From Pontederia crassipes (Eukaryota; Streptophyta; Magnoliopsida; Commelinales; Pontederiaceae): a stretch of DNA of 64,000 bases. The notes beneath the pieces are model-generated. The model saw only the letters and a program-made list of their open reading frames with translations, was not told where the DNA came from and ran no database searches. Where the stretch lies: contig JAUKPH010000027.1 of assembly GCA_030549335.1 (NCBI GenBank), positions 1,054,001-1,118,000 on the forward strand, written 5' to 3'. This document shows, one piece after another, positions 1 through 12,330 of the stretch (position 1 is the first letter of the stretch; each line of letters starts with the position of its first letter). The translations under genes and the position numbers were made by a program.

Positions 1-467
1 GTATATAGAATTTTCTGAATCAATAGCACATGCTTTTCTTCGTCATAAAATTAACATCAGATTTAAAAGTGTATATAGACATGCATGTTTTTGGATTAGT
101 TCGACATCCATAATTCATGGTGGAAATTTTCATAATATATGAAAATATGGTCATGACTAGATGTGACACATTTTGAAAAAAAATTGTGCTAGCCAAAGCT
201 CAAAACAGACAATATCGCATTAGTAAGAAATATTGTTAGAACCACTTCACACGAGTCTTTGTTCTTGATGAGATGCAATTATTCAATGAAAAGTTGAGTC
301 ACTACAATAATTTTAATGATTTTTTATGGCCAAATTTGTCAGAAATTTCGTGAAAATCTATCAAAAAATGATGAATTTTTTTACGAAAAGACAATCGTCG
401 AAATAACCCTCATTGGTAATATTTTTTGATGGATTTCGAAATTCGTTGCTATTTTCGAAGGAGTCAC

Positions 468-586
468 CTGTCGAAATGTCTGACGGGAAGTCTCCCATCG
501 GAGGTGACGATAACATAATTGTCAAACGTTTCGACGAGCTTCACCCATCGGATGTTCTAACATCCTCGTCGGACATTTCGACAGGT
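468..586. repeat. inverted repeat in possible CACTA-like relic
   Basis: The motif CCTGTCGAAATGTC near 469 recurs inverted as GACATTTCGACAGG near 572, with one mismatch in about 19 bases. The region between is rich in TCGACG and CATCGG motifs. The same style of subterminal repeat is seen in the CACTA element at 35732-37499, and a CACTACAA word lies at about 300. A decayed CACTA fragment is an inference; no intact end pair was found. Confidence 0.3.
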
Positions 587-1283
587 TCTCCCCTAAAAAC
601 TATTTTTAAAATATAAAAAAATTGAACTTTGCGATTGGATACGATCGTTAAATCAATTGCATTATAATGGGATGATCGTGGTAACAAGAAGATCCAAAAT
701 AATCGATTAAATAGATTTTGTAATTTTAAAATATATTAACACACCATATGAAAAATCCAAGCTATGTTCCCTTTTCAATTTTCTCTATTCTTGATCGACA
801 AAATCCCGAGCAGGTCGTTTAAGACCCAGACTGATTCATCACGACCCTCTCTCTATCTCTATCAACAAAATTTGAGCCGAGCTCACTAGAGTCCATGCCA
901 AATTTGTCACGATCTCAAATCGTTAGGCATATGTTCTCAGAACTTGAACTAGGTGATTCAAAGTTTTGGCCAAGTTCTTTAGAAGTCAAGCATCCTAATG
1001 AACATAAACAAGGGAAATATGAACTTGGGAAGGGTTTCACATATCTCATATAGTTGGGTCTTTCGAGACAACTTTTGTCCTATTTTCGGGATAATGATCT
1101 GTATGAGATCATTTACAATTTACCTATACTATATACATTTAGGGCAAGAATACAAATGCCTATATTGATAAAAATTGTCGCTACATGTATCTCCCTACTT
1201 ATCTTAAGTTGACAGAATAATCACACGTTACTTTGCTCCTATGATTTATCGTGTCTTGATATCTTGAATTACATGTAAAAAAT

Positions 1284-1353
1284 GTCTTCTTCTTTTGTGC
1301 CTTGGTTTATGTGAAAAAGTCTTCTTCTTTTGTACCTTGGTTTATGTGAAAAC
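1284..1353. repeat. 35-bp tandem duplication
   Basis: Two adjacent 35-base units start GTCTTCTTCTTTTGT and end TTTATGTGAAAAA or similar. They differ at about two positions. Confidence 0.7.
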
Positions 1354-2547
1354 AAGAGAAAAAGAAGAGAGTTTGTGAGAAGAGATGATGATTTAAAGTA
1401 GAAATTCCACTCCTTTGTTTTCTCAAATATTATTTTTATTTTGTTCCTTTTCACACCTCCTTCCATTTTTTTCATCTATGAAGTTTTTTACTATGTCATG
1501 TGTCGCTCCATGGGAGGGGCTGGCTTGCAAGAAGAAAAGACGATAATGTATTTTTTTATTATTTGTATAGCTAAGTCCCAGCAAGATTAATCCCTTTCTT
1601 TCACCATTTCTGAGAGTGCATCACTATTTGTAAATCTTATTCTTAAATTTAACTTTAATTAACTGCATCTCAAACTCTTTAATTAATTATATTTCATAGC
1701 AATTATAATCATTTACTAGTCGTTTGGTATGAGATAATTCAAATAGATTACATATTATTTTATTTAAAATTCTCATGATCCACACATTATATCATTTGAT
1801 TGTGATTGATTATAGATAATTTTAATCACTTTGATAATGATATTATCTCACTAGTAATAGACATGAGAGGTGTTTTTGTAGATTACAAGTTGGTTAAAAT
1901 ACATTTTTGCAAAAAAAAATCAATCCAGCCAAAATTTTTATTTTAAATATTTTAATATAAATAAATATAATTCAATTTTATGTTTTTTACTATTTTAAAT
2001 TTTTTACAAATAACTCTTAGCTTTATCTTATCGTCTTTTATCTATATTCACTTTTCTAATTTTTGCTTTATTTATTATAATAATATGTGTTCAAAAATTA
2101 TTTTTTAGAGATATTTTGATAATTTATTCTCTAATTATTTTAACTATTATTTATATTATTAATACTTATCAAATACGATAATGTGATCAATAATTTAAGT
2201 AATGATAATCTAATTATCAGTTAATTAAATTGATAATGTATCAAATGGTTCCTTAGTTTAAACTTAAACTTTAATTTAAATTATCAAGGTTAATCCAACC
2301 AAAGCACCTCATTTTATTAACTTTTCTTCAACTTATGTTATTTTCTATTTAGTCCCTTATTTTTGAATAAAAAATAAATATAATTATATTAAAATTTTCA
2401 GAAATCTGAACGTCACGCAGCTCACATCAAATCTTCTCGCATGAATTCTGAATGGGAGACACCACACCACTCCCCGTAATTAAACTGCTAATTCTGTACA
2501 GGAGCACGACATCAAGCTCCATGAGCGGCGAGGGAGATAACGGTGTA

Positions 2548-3832
2548 TCAGACCCAGTTGTTCGGCGGCGAGAAGTCATGAAACCTGAACGACGCTTCGC
2601 CTGCGGTGTCCCTCTCAATCCGCGAACCAAACGAACCGGAAGAAACCAGAAGGGTCTCCGGCAGCTCGGTGGCCTCGGACGGCGGCGACGGCGCGTGTCG
2701 CGGGTTCACGGACCCGGACGGCTGCTCCCACGCCATAACGTGGAGGCGGATCGGCTTTAGCGCGTGCCTGTGCATGGACAGCTTCTGGCTGAGCGAAATA
2801 GTGTCGAAGCATCGGATGGCTCCCGAGGACGATGCCAACCAGGGGAGGACTTTCTCGTTGGACACCCTCGAGACGACCAGCAGCTTAGATGCCCTCCTCG
2901 CCGCCGCGTACAGATCTCTAAGACCCGAGCGAGTAGAAGGCGCCGCCTGGTTGCGACCGTCATCGTCGTCTTCCTCCATGACCGTGGAAATATAGATAAA
3001 CCCCTGGAACAGTTAAATGTCTAATTGAGATGTATTCATGTGTATATCAGTAGATGCGAAGAAAAAGTCGCCGAACGAAAGATGCGAACCTCTTCGGTGC
3101 GGCTGATGGCGAAGCCAAGCTTCGTGTCGCCTTCCTGGAGTGCAATATCCACCGCTATCTCTCCGGCAGCAGGAGTGTACCACAGCCGAACTGCCTTGAC
3201 CACGCCTATGTCCACGCCGTGGTAGTCCTCAAATCCATAGAGGCTGCTGTTCGCGACATCCGAAAGGTCCGACAGCGATCCCGTGTTCACAGTAGAAGAG
3301 GCCGTCTCTCCAGATATCTGCACGCGCATGCGCCATGACAAGGCACTTGTAAGCTACCTCGCTCTGATTCACTAATCACTATATATACCATGTCATGCAA
3401 TGCACGTAAATCGACCGACCTTGGTTAGGATCGCTTCCGTCTGGATGTTGATGAAGTCGATGGGGACGCCCGACGCCTGCGAGGAGGAGAACCATGCGTT
3501 GGCCCTGGCCAGCGTGCTGTCGAGGGAGCTGTAGCGGGAGGCGGCGGGGTCAAGGGCCTCAGGAAGGACGAGCATGGACAGGAAGCAGCTTGATCTCGGT
3601 ACCGGGAGCACCTCTGCCATCTTCTTGTCCCAAGGGTAGGAGACGTATCCGTCCTGAAGCCTTGCCGTGGTTAGCGCGCAGACCACCCTCGAGCTCCTCG
3701 ACCCTTGAATTAATTAATTTGTTAAAAACGCCACTAGCTAGTGAGTGAGTGCAGCATACATAACTTGCGTACGTCCGTCTTCGGGTTAGAATTTATGCAC
3801 GCAAATTGACACGTGAGTATTTTGATTACAAA

Positions 3833-3875
<43 letters not shown>

Positions 3876-5139
3876 CCAATTTATACAAAACAAATGCAAC
3901 TGTGTATATATTTAAGCAGAGTACATGACGCTGATAGTTTTTGTTAATGGCAAGTTCTAAGGAAAATTCAGTGTCTCTTCTACGAATTCTACTTCATAAA
4001 TTAACTAAAGACCACGCGACGATGACTCGCCAATCGCCTTCCGTGCACATGTTGTACACCATAACACCAGCTGTGGGATATATTTAGGTAGTACGCCAAG
4101 AGAAGAGATATTAATGACACAGGAAATAGTTAAGACTCCAATTGTCTACTACTTTATTGCATGTTTAGTCAAGCTCAAACTAGTTGCTATTTCAATGTCA
4201 AATATAGTCATGTACATGTATGATTTCCTATCCATTTCAGCAACAGGAGCAAGATTCCTTTTTGCTACCGATCATTCAATGGTCTAAAAGTAGGAGGAAC
4301 GTTCATACCCGATCTAATGTTACGTTGCTGCAGAGAATGACTTCAGACGTTGCCTCTTCTGGTAGGATGAGTTCAAACTTGAAACTACTAATCAGTGGAC
4401 AGAAGTTTATAACATGATAGTTACTTTCTTGATTTCCGGTAAAGCCTGGTTACATCTAAGTTGCAAGAGAAATTTTGTATCTCTAATTTCAAATCTCAAA
4501 CTTTTCACAACTGGCTAGATAGACATGCTCAAGCTGAAGCTTTCTCTTTTACGATAATAAAAACTTACGTTGCCTTATATATTTCTTTGTTCAGATAGAA
4601 ACAGCTATTTCAGATGTATTATTGATAGCAAAGTTATGCAAAGGCCACGGAATTTTAAGTATTTAACAGATGAGAACTACAACTCGCGCATATTCAACTA
4701 GAACTCGCAGAAGAATTGGCAAAGGGGGAGGAAAAGAAAGCTCAAGGTCCATCATACAGTACGTACCCTGCAAGGCGATGCACTCGCTCTCCCGGCGGTC
4801 CACGAAGGCGACGGCGTAGTTAGGGTCCCGGATGGACCGTAGCACGTACTGCTTCCGCCCGGCGCCCTCGAGCGGCACGATGCAGGCCTGGAGCTCGGCG
4901 ACCTCGTTGCCGGAGCGCCGGACGCGGACCTCGATGGAGGTGTCCCCGCGCCTGAACGCGGCGTGCAGCGCCTTCTGGAGGCCCCCCCGGCCGCCCTTGA
5001 ACGGCGCCCGCGCCGGCGCCGGGGATTCCCCGATCCGGACCTCCTCGACGACGTCCCCCGTCTGCAGCATGTCCCCACCCCACTCCTCCGCTTTGGAGCT
5101 CCCCGCCACGCACTCGATCGCCACCACCGCGCGCTCCAT
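2548..5139 (-). CDS. Conserved plant protein with PDZ-like segments, 4 exons
   Basis: Function not recognised. Exons (minus strand) are 5139-4767, 3703-3420, 3317-3090 and 3003-2548. All junctions are GT-AG, and the lengths of 373, 284, 228 and 456 nt give an uninterrupted 446-residue protein ending in TGA. The start is the ATG at 5139, giving MERAVVAIECVAGSS; an in-frame TTG two codons upstream is not needed. The N-terminal third is GC-rich and ends in ESECIALQG. The stretch SRSSRVVCAL...LQDGYVSYPWDKKM crosses into exon 2. Exons 3 and 4 join as TKLGFAISRTEEGFIYISTV, which resembles a PDZ carboxylate-binding loop and strand. A second PDZ-like stretch, KLLVVSRVSNEKVLPWL, begins near residue 335. 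An acidic run (EEDDDD) follows the first. No signal peptide or membrane segment is obvious. A cytosolic or nuclear scaffold role is a guess; the gene model itself is well supported by phase-consistent splicing. Confidence 0.85.
3836..3865. repeat. (TA)n microsatellite in intron 1
   Basis: An uninterrupted TA run lies inside the first intron of the 2548-5139 gene, followed by a short TATG run. Confidence 0.9.
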
Positions 5140-5458
5140 CCTCAATCTGCTTCCTCCTCCTCCCCTTGCTCCTCCCCTACGCGCGAGCTGTAAGCGAAAG
5201 ATTCTTCGTGGGATTCCCGTGGATTCTGTGATCTAACAAGGTGGGCATTAATCGAGGGAGGGACCGAACGAAAGCCTTGGCAGTATATTCTGATCAACCG
5301 CGGCGTGGATTCTTGTACTCGAGGAAACCAAAAACAAGAAAACTAGCGTGGATTCTCGAAGAAGGTGGACCGTTGATTAAGGACGACGAGGAAGGTTCCA
5401 CGCGGACTCGGCGAAGGTTAACCGTCAGATTCCCGTCGGCCCCGCTTGGGGGGGGAGG

Positions 5459-5489
<31 letters not shown>

Positions 5490-5904
5490 TAAACAAAAGG
5501 GGTAGAAAGATGGCGTCGCGGAGGGGCGTGGCGGCGCCGGGCGGCTTCCGACACCGGAAGCTTTGAAATAGGACGGAGAGCGAGCGGCGACTTTTCGCGA
5601 TCGAATCGCACCGAGAGATGTTATGCGGTCGAACGTAGAGAAGGGCGCAGGTGAGGAGCTTGACACCGTCGGAATCCCCGCACCCTCGCGTCGCTTTTGG
5701 AGTTTTATCTATGAGCTTGGATTTGTTGAACACTACGAGGGATCTATTATCAGCATGGAATCTTGTAAATGTGCAAGAAAGAAAATGTTAAACGTTTTTT
5801 TTTCAATGAATTAATTTATAATTTTTTTTTGGTGTGGGGGGGGGGGGGAGTGGATGGATTTTTCTGCCTTTGTCAACAGTTTATCTTATATATATATAAT
5901 TGAT
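5140..5904. other. 5' flank of the gene at 2548-5139
   Basis: This stretch holds the presumed 5' UTR and promoter of the minus-strand gene. It contains a long poly-G run (5448-5489) and a second G run near 5837. No TATA box could be assigned with confidence, and the open frames crossing the G run are artefacts of the homopolymer. Confidence 0.5.
5448..5489. repeat. poly-G tract
   Basis: A G-only tract of about 42 bases is interrupted by two A residues. It lies 310 bp upstream of the start codon of the gene on the minus strand, so it is poly-C in the sense of that gene. Confidence 0.9.
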
Positions 5905-6953
5905 GGATTTAATGGCCATCGTAAGCCTCCTAAGGCGTATGATGGCCATACGTTTAAGCCCCACCGTCAGATTTAATCTGACGGTGGGTGCTCTTCTTGT
6001 CATGCGGAGCGACGGCGCACCGACGGAAGTTGCAGAAGTGGAGGAGGAGTCCTCGTCAGCGGGGAGGAAGAGGAGGAGGTTCACGATGGGGATGTTGGCC
6101 GCGAGGGAGACGATCATCGCGATCGAGTTGTAGCGCCCTCGCCTCGTCGTCGTCGACGTCGCTATCGCCGGATCGGGAGAAAGAGGGAGGGATCAGATCG
6201 CCTTGCACCTCGCCGTTGATGTCTCCATCGCCGGATCGGGAGAAAGAGGGAGGGATCAGATCACCTCGCGCCTTGCCATTGATGTCGCCATCGTCGGAGA
6301 GGGAGAAAGAGGGCGGATCAGATCGCCTCGCGCCTGGCCGCCGCCTCGCCGCTTGGATCCCCTGCAATCGCCCACCCTCGCTTCGTCGTCGTCGTCGCCG
6401 TCACCGGATTGGGGAGAAAGAGGGAGAGATCGCGCCTCATCGTCGCCCTCGCCTTGTCGCCGTCGACGTCGCCATCGCTAGATCGGGAGAATGAGGGAGG
6501 GATCGGATCGCCGCCGCCTCGCCGCTCGCACCTCGCCGCTTAGATCCCCTGCAATCGCCCGCCCTCGCTTCGTCATCATCGCCGTCATCGGATCGGGGAG
6601 AAAGAGGGAGAGATCGCACCTTGCCGTCTCATCGTAGCCGTCGTCGCTCATCGCCCTCGCCTCGTCGTAGCCGCTGTCGCTCATCGCCGTCGTCGCTCAT
6701 CGCTGCTCGCGCCTCACCCAACCTTGTCTCGTCGCCCACCGTCCGATTAGATCGGACGGTGAGCGGCGGCGTATGGGGGAGACGGAGGAGAGAAGAGAGA
6801 GCGGAGGGGGAGAGAGAAGAGAGAGCGGACGAGAAGAGAGGAGAGAGAGGGGGTAGTGAAGCGAGAACGTCATCCGTCCGATGTAATCGGACGGATGAAA
6901 AGCACGCGTATGTTTATCATACGCATTTGATGCGTATGATAGACATTAAATCC
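5905..6953. mobile_element. Non-autonomous Mutator-like element (MULE) with 9-bp TSD
   Basis: The ends are perfect inverted repeats (GGATTTAATG at 5905, CATTAAATCC at 6944-6953). They continue imperfectly for about 48 bp through GCGTATGAT and CATACG. The 9-bp direct repeat ATAATTGAT flanks the element at 5896-5904 and 6954-6962. A 9-bp duplication is the hallmark of Mutator-type transposition. Each end also contains a local palindrome and, further in, a second paired palindrome (CCGTCAGATTTAATCTGACGG and its counterpart near 6873-6893). The core is GC-rich and built of degenerate tandem units with GGATCGGGAGAAAGAGGGAG at about 6171, 6233, 6478 and elsewhere. No transposase is present, so it depends on one supplied from elsewhere. 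Confidence 0.85.
6170..6612. repeat. GC-rich minisatellite inside the MULE
   Basis: About six degenerate units of roughly 60-115 bp each carry GATCGGGAGAAAGAGGGAGG followed by ATCAGATCGCC or a variant. Because the units have few stops, several frames remain open on both strands; these are not considered genes. Confidence 0.75.
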
Positions 6954-7039
6954 ATAATTGATTACTAGTAATGAGAGGCGATGGTTCATTAACTTCTGCA
7001 TTTTAAAGGCTTTTAATTTTTTGAAATATATAGGGTAAA

Positions 7040-9562
7040 TGTAATGATCCCGATTTTTGAGAATTTAATAAATAAATATTTTATCATTTTATTTTGAAAA
7101 ATATTATTATTAATATTATTATATTTAATAATTCTGAAAAATAAAATAAAATTGGAGAAGAGTTTGATTAGTGATGGGATTATTTAAATAATTTCAAAAT
7201 TTATTTAAATTTGAACAAATTTGACTTAGTTAAAGAGATAAAAAAAAGAGGATTAAATTTGAGAGAGATTAGATATTATAGTTAGAGTATAATTAAGAAT
7301 TATAAATCTTTTAAATAAAGAGTTAGGGCCGGCTAAATTTGGAAAAATAAAAGAGAGAGGTTATTTTCTTGGGTGTGACTTCTTAGCGACGACCGTAACT
7401 TCTCAGCGACCGACCGGCGTGACAAGACGTTTCGACGACTGGCGTGAAACGAGGTACTGTCTAGAGGAAAAAAAGAGAATTTTACGGCCGCAAGATGAAT
7501 AAGGAGAAGAGAGAAGATAGAGAAAGGAAGGAGAGAAACATGGAGAAATGAAATAAAAAGGAAGAGATTTCACGGCCGCAAAAGAGAAAGAGATAAGGCA
7601 GAAAATATAATAATAATATTTGTTTGTTTATGATAAGAAAACTCATTTATTAAATTTTTCGGCCAGGAAAAAGAAAAAGGAATATATAGAGGAAAATGAT
7701 TGGGAATAATTGTGGGTCAAAATTCGGCATTGGTGTAACCAACTGACGATAAGAAATAGAGTTAATTTTTCAACCAACTTGAGGTACATAAGGAGATTCT
7801 CATAACGTCGGTTTTTCGCGACATGGACCCCGAACTCTTCTCTATTTTATAGAGATTACATTATATATTATTTGCATCTATTATATATCATATGACATAG
7901 ATAGGATGATCGGAAGTTGTCAAAAATATAATTTATTGATAACGATAGAACTCGGCTCGGGTTCTGTTCTACCTGGCCCGAGTTCAACAGAATCAAGACC
8001 AAATTATAATAGGAACCATACTGAGTTACATGAACTTGGTCCGGGTTCTCATAGGCATGGCCCAGGTCCCCTTACCTAAGTGCGACACGAGATTAAATCA
8101 TAGAACTAAATCGAGTTTCAAAGACTCATTGATAATAGATTGAACTGAGCCAATATGGCCCGGGTTCTAATATGAAAATTGGAGAAAATAAAATAAATGA
8201 ACCCGCTCGAGTTTGTCCTAACGCAAGCCGAATTTTAAGGGTTTAAAATATATTTTTAAACAATTGAAGTTAATTGCATTGTTTAATAGCATTGATTGTT
8301 CCTGACCATGCATGGATATGTATTGATCAATTGATTGTGATTATTATGCTGATTGATGTTAATCAATTATAATTGTAATATGTTAATTTAATAATAATTG
8401 ATTAATTGGCATAAATTGATAACTAATGGAATTATTAATATTGGTTGTGCATCGCCCAAGTGATGATATGGAACATTGCTATTATGAAATTGTAAATTGA
8501 TAATTGAGGCCGTTATGGTCGATGGAGGCCGTCAATAGAGGCCCTCGTGGTCGATAGAGATCTTTGTGATCGATTAAGGTCCATTGGGTCGATAGATGCT
8601 CATGGAGTCAATTGTTGATGCATCATAGTTAATGGAGACCCTCGTGGTCGATAGAGATCTTTGTGATCGATTGAGGCCCATTGGGTCGATGGAGTCGATT
8701 GTTGAAGGCATAATTGTTAATGGAGGCCCTTGTGGTCGATTGGGGCCTTTATGGTCGATGGAGGCCCTCGTGGTCGATGTAGATCCCCGTGATCGATTAA
8801 GGCTTATTATGGTCGATGGAGACCATTATGGTCGATGAATGTGTTCTTAATTGAATTGAATTATTAATTGAATTGCATCGTTGTTGAATTGCACTATAGT
8901 GGCTGATTGATAATTGAATTGCTCCCTAGTGGATGACGAAAAATTGAATAGATAAATTATTAATAGAAATGATAATTGATAATTATTTATTGTGGCCGTT
9001 ATCGACCTATGGCCAATTGGTAATTGATTTAAGATAATTGAATCGAATTGAATAAATATTGGTCATCAATAATTGATGATATGGATAATTACTATCGTTG
9101 GTCAAATTATTTATGATTTATTAATTATAGTTAAATATTATCTATTCTAACCAATTATATATCGTTATGGATAATTGTTATTGGTAGTATTGATATTGAT
9201 ATTGACCATGATTCATATAGTTATTTTTATGGGTGACCCTACGTACTGAGTTATCACATTAGACTTTGCCCCTGTATTTGGATCCATACAAGTAATCGTG
9301 ATGATGATAGTGAATGGTTGGTGGCTCCTCTGACGGTAACATGCATATGAATTTATGGTCCATTATTGTATAGATGTGAGTCATAATTCATCGGTTATTG
9401 AATATTGTATAAATGTTTTTCGCATATTATAATAGAATATTATAAATTAGTCTTTCGCTTATGTAATTCAGTTTGGTGATTAGTCAAAGTCAATATATAA
9501 AATTAAGTGACGTTGTCAAAATAGCTTTCTAGGCAGGCGAAAAAAAAATCTCAGGTGTTACG
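7040..9562 (+). mobile_element. Large solo LTR (about 2.5 kb) with 5-bp TSD
   Basis: The element begins TGTAATGATCCCG and ends CAGGTGTTACG. The 5-bp direct repeat GTAAA flanks it at 7035-7039 and 9563-9567. TGTAA at the start, GTTAC at the end and a 5-bp duplication fit a plant Ty3-type LTR. No gag, protease, RT or integrase lies beside it, so it appears to be a solo LTR left by recombination. The interior has GAACTCGGCTCGGGTTC-like words near 7947, which are also found inverted near 40110-40380 in the LTR at 38843-41131, so the two are probably related. The terminal base is G where A is expected. Confidence 0.7.
8508..8838. repeat. Degenerate short tandem repeat in the LTR
   Basis: Around a dozen imperfect units of 20-30 bp are based on TGGTCGATGGAGGCCCTCG, varying as GATCGATTAAGGCC and ATAGAGATCTTTGTG. 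One open frame passes through (8632-8838) but it encodes only the repeat. Confidence 0.75.
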
Positions 9563-9567
9563 GTAAA

Positions 9568-10130
9568 TATTTTACTCATGAAAAATATTGTAAAAAAGTT
9601 GTTTTTACGTAATTCATAGTAGATGGATGTTAGTTTTTCTTAGTTCAGTACGGGAAGGGAATCAGTGTTTGAAATTGATGTGTTATTTCTTTAATTTTAA
9701 TTAATTAATTAATTAAAGGACTGAGTTGGTGGAGTTGCACCGTCCTCAGTTGCTCACACCGTCAAACACGGGATGAGACTTATCCGAGCTTGAGACGAAA
9801 GGATAGTACGGTATTCCACCGTTAGTTTCTTTTCTTTTTTGACAAACTTTAGCAAAGTCATGGATGCGTTATTAACTATTAGCAATTAATGGATAGTTAA
9901 GATAAAAAAAAGTTTAGTATTCGGAAGTACGAATAACTTTGTCAAATTTAAAATTTTCAAAAATTAAAGCGAAAATTCGTCCACCAAGTATTCAAGGCTC
10001 GAGTGGTACGCCAACTTTATTAAATAAAAATAAAACTTTGCATACATATGCAGGGGCCAACATATCGCATATAAAAACCTTTTTTTTCTATTAACGCATA
10101 AAATACGTTTGTTATTATATATAGATATGG
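9568..10130. other. AT-rich intergenic stretch
   Basis: No gene is seen. It lies between the solo LTR and the next TIR element and contains a short TTAATTAA run near 9700. Confidence 0.5.
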
Positions 10131-11566
10131 AGAAAGGTTTGGTGAGGCACTATTTTTTGGCCACACCAAACGATCAATAAATGATCATCGTCCGTGTTCA
10201 AATGAGCGTTCAGATTTCAATTTCATCTCACACTATTATAATAAAATAACTTACCTAATTTCGTCCGTCCAATTGAGTGATAGGACTGCAATCTAAACAC
10301 TCATTCTAATCACAAAATTCCCAACTTTTCTCAAGTGCTCTCTCTCTCTCTCTCATCTTGAACTTCCCACAACGATGCAGGAGTAGCCAACACAGTGAGC
10401 GGCTTCTGACAATGATCCACAAGTAGAGGGCGATCCAGGATCGGATTCAATGCAACAACTTCCGACGATGAGGTGGTTTCCTGTGATGATGCACGGGTAC
10501 ACGAAGGCTCCAAGATAGTCATGAAACATTGGGATCACATCAGCGAAAGTTGGGTTTGTGCTGGAAATCACCTCGCTAGAGTTGTAAACTTGTAATGCCT
10601 AATTTCTCGACTCCTAATCTCCGAACTATGTTCGTGCTAAATAAGTCAAGGCAATTGTTTAAATCATTTAATCTGTGGTGATGTCAAGTTTATGAAGCAA
10701 GACATTTTTTGCCGTATGTGCAAAGCTTTGTCGAACTCCAGCAAAATAACACCATCTACGTCATCATGCGTGGCAAAGAAACTTTTGTGGGTAATCCTAC
10801 AATAAAATCCACTGAAGATAAAGAACATGATCATGAGCTGAGTACATGCATTAACTATTATATGGAGAAACTCCAATCCTACAAAAGTTGATATGGCCTG
10901 AACGTATAGGTGTCGTGATCATCTTCCATAGACCAAGGAACTGGTGAAACTGGCGTCCTCCTGGGACTTAAACCCACTATGCTTAGCAGTAGATTGCAAC
11001 TCATGCATTATTCGCCAGCGTTCCTCTGTCGTGAGGTATTTGAGGGTTGCAAGAAACGATGGACTGTTCACTGGACGACTCCTTCCAACATCTGCACAAT
11101 TTATTCCATGATTGGTTAGCTGCTCTTGTGGTTCTGGACGCACCAACAAGCGAACCTGTACATGCTCGTCACCTCCTGTGCAACCTTTGATCATTATCCA
11201 ACCTCCTGTCCAGCAATCCAAGTGTGTTTGTTCCCTTGGATCAGACTCGTCGCCGCTAGGGAGGGAAGAAGCTTATGCATAACGGTTCCCTCATGGTGGT
11301 GAGAACTTGCAGTGGGAAGTTCTTCGACATAGCCTTAGATGTTGCCACGTTGCTAAGGCAAGGAGAGAGAAAATTAGCTTGGTGAGGATGAGCTTTTTGG
11401 ATGACAGACAATAACTCAGTAGGACGGACAAAATTAAAATTATTATGATCTTGTCATGAGCAGTAGTGTGACAGGGTTGCAATCAGACCGTTCATCTTAA
11501 ACGGACGATCATCATTCACTGGCCATTTGGTGAGGCAAAGAGTACAGGCCTCACCAAAACTTTCCC
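10131..11566. mobile_element. TIR element, non-autonomous, about 1.4 kb
   Basis: The left end reads GAAAGGTTTGGTGAGGC and the right end, reverse-complemented, reads GAAAGTTTTGGTGAGGC. Inside both ends lie further matching words: GGCCACACCAAA on the left, and GGCC, ATGATCATCGTCCGT and their inverted forms on the right. No target duplication is evident, so the superfamily is not assigned. The interior carries short open frames (for example 10919-11221 minus, 100 residues with WTGGWIMIKGCTGGDEH). I do not recognise these; they may be captured host fragments or chance. Confidence 0.6.
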
Positions 11567-11578
11567 ACACACACATAT

Positions 11579-11585
<7 letters not shown>

Positions 11586-11614
<29 letters not shown>
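11586..11614. repeat. (TA)n microsatellite
   Basis: A TA run of about 29 bases lies just outside the right end of the TIR element. Confidence 0.9.
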
Positions 11615-11617
<3 letters not shown>

Positions 11618-12330
11618 GTGGGTGGGGCAAGGCCCCTATCCAAGAAGTTTCACTGATCCTTCCCTATGCAAGATAGTCCACATTTTTCTAAACGAAAATA
11701 TACAAATTAAATTAAATGAAGACTCAAGAGGCCAAATCTTTTATGCAAAAATTAGATGAGAACGGGAGATCAATCTCCCTCCCAAATAATAGACCAAATA
11801 TCGAATGTAACATTATGAAATCAACAAGGATAACATGTTTCTTGTTTTTAAAATTTTGATGAAGGCTTTAGAGTCGGATTCGTATGATATGGTGAGATAA
11901 TTTCTTGACATGCAGTAGAGCACATCTCATCTGCTTGCAAGGCTCAATCTCCGGTTAACGACACTTGCAAAAATAAAGAACTCATTAGTTGTTCTAAAGA
12001 TGCAATCTCACTTTATTTGACTTTAAGAAAGAATTGTTTTGTATTCGGTAGGAACACAAATGAGGATAGGAGCTTCTGTTTTGGCTTTAAGACCCATGTG
12101 GAGGTGGTGGATCCCTCAGGACATTGGGTAATAGTATGTTCATTGATGCTTCCCAGAACTTTTTCCTATGCAACCTTCATGAGATCAATTAATTATAAAA
12201 TATGTGACCTAGGCTCTGAGCCAAGGTGTTCCTCTTGAGCAAGCAATGAGAAGAATATATGATTAATTATTTTGGTAACGTAAGCAATTTCAGAAGCTCT
12301 GTTTAATTTTATGACTTAACTTTTTTATAA
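11615..12330. other. Intergenic stretch
   Basis: No gene is recognised. The longest open frame (12017-12238, plus) is 73 residues without recognisable motifs. Confidence 0.5.

Larger units (their letters stand above)
1..2547. other. AT-rich intergenic region
   Basis: No coding region is supported here. The sequence is AT-rich, with only short chance open frames. It contains an inverted repeat near 468-586 and a 35-bp direct duplication at 1284-1353, listed separately. The last 150 bases lie just downstream of the minus-strand gene that ends at 2548. Confidence 0.6.

Noticed and set aside
2452..3338. Plus-strand frames opposite the four-exon gene
   Set aside because: Shadows of the GC-rich minus-strand exons, with no phase-consistent splicing.
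5988..6968. Open frames up to 168 codons in the MULE at 5905-6953
   Set aside because: Ser/Arg-rich products of the tandem repeat, open on both strands, with no start context or splice structure.
8508..8838. Regularly spaced short repeats resembling a CRISPR array
   Set aside because: Units are contiguous and degenerate without unique spacers, and the context is a plant LTR.
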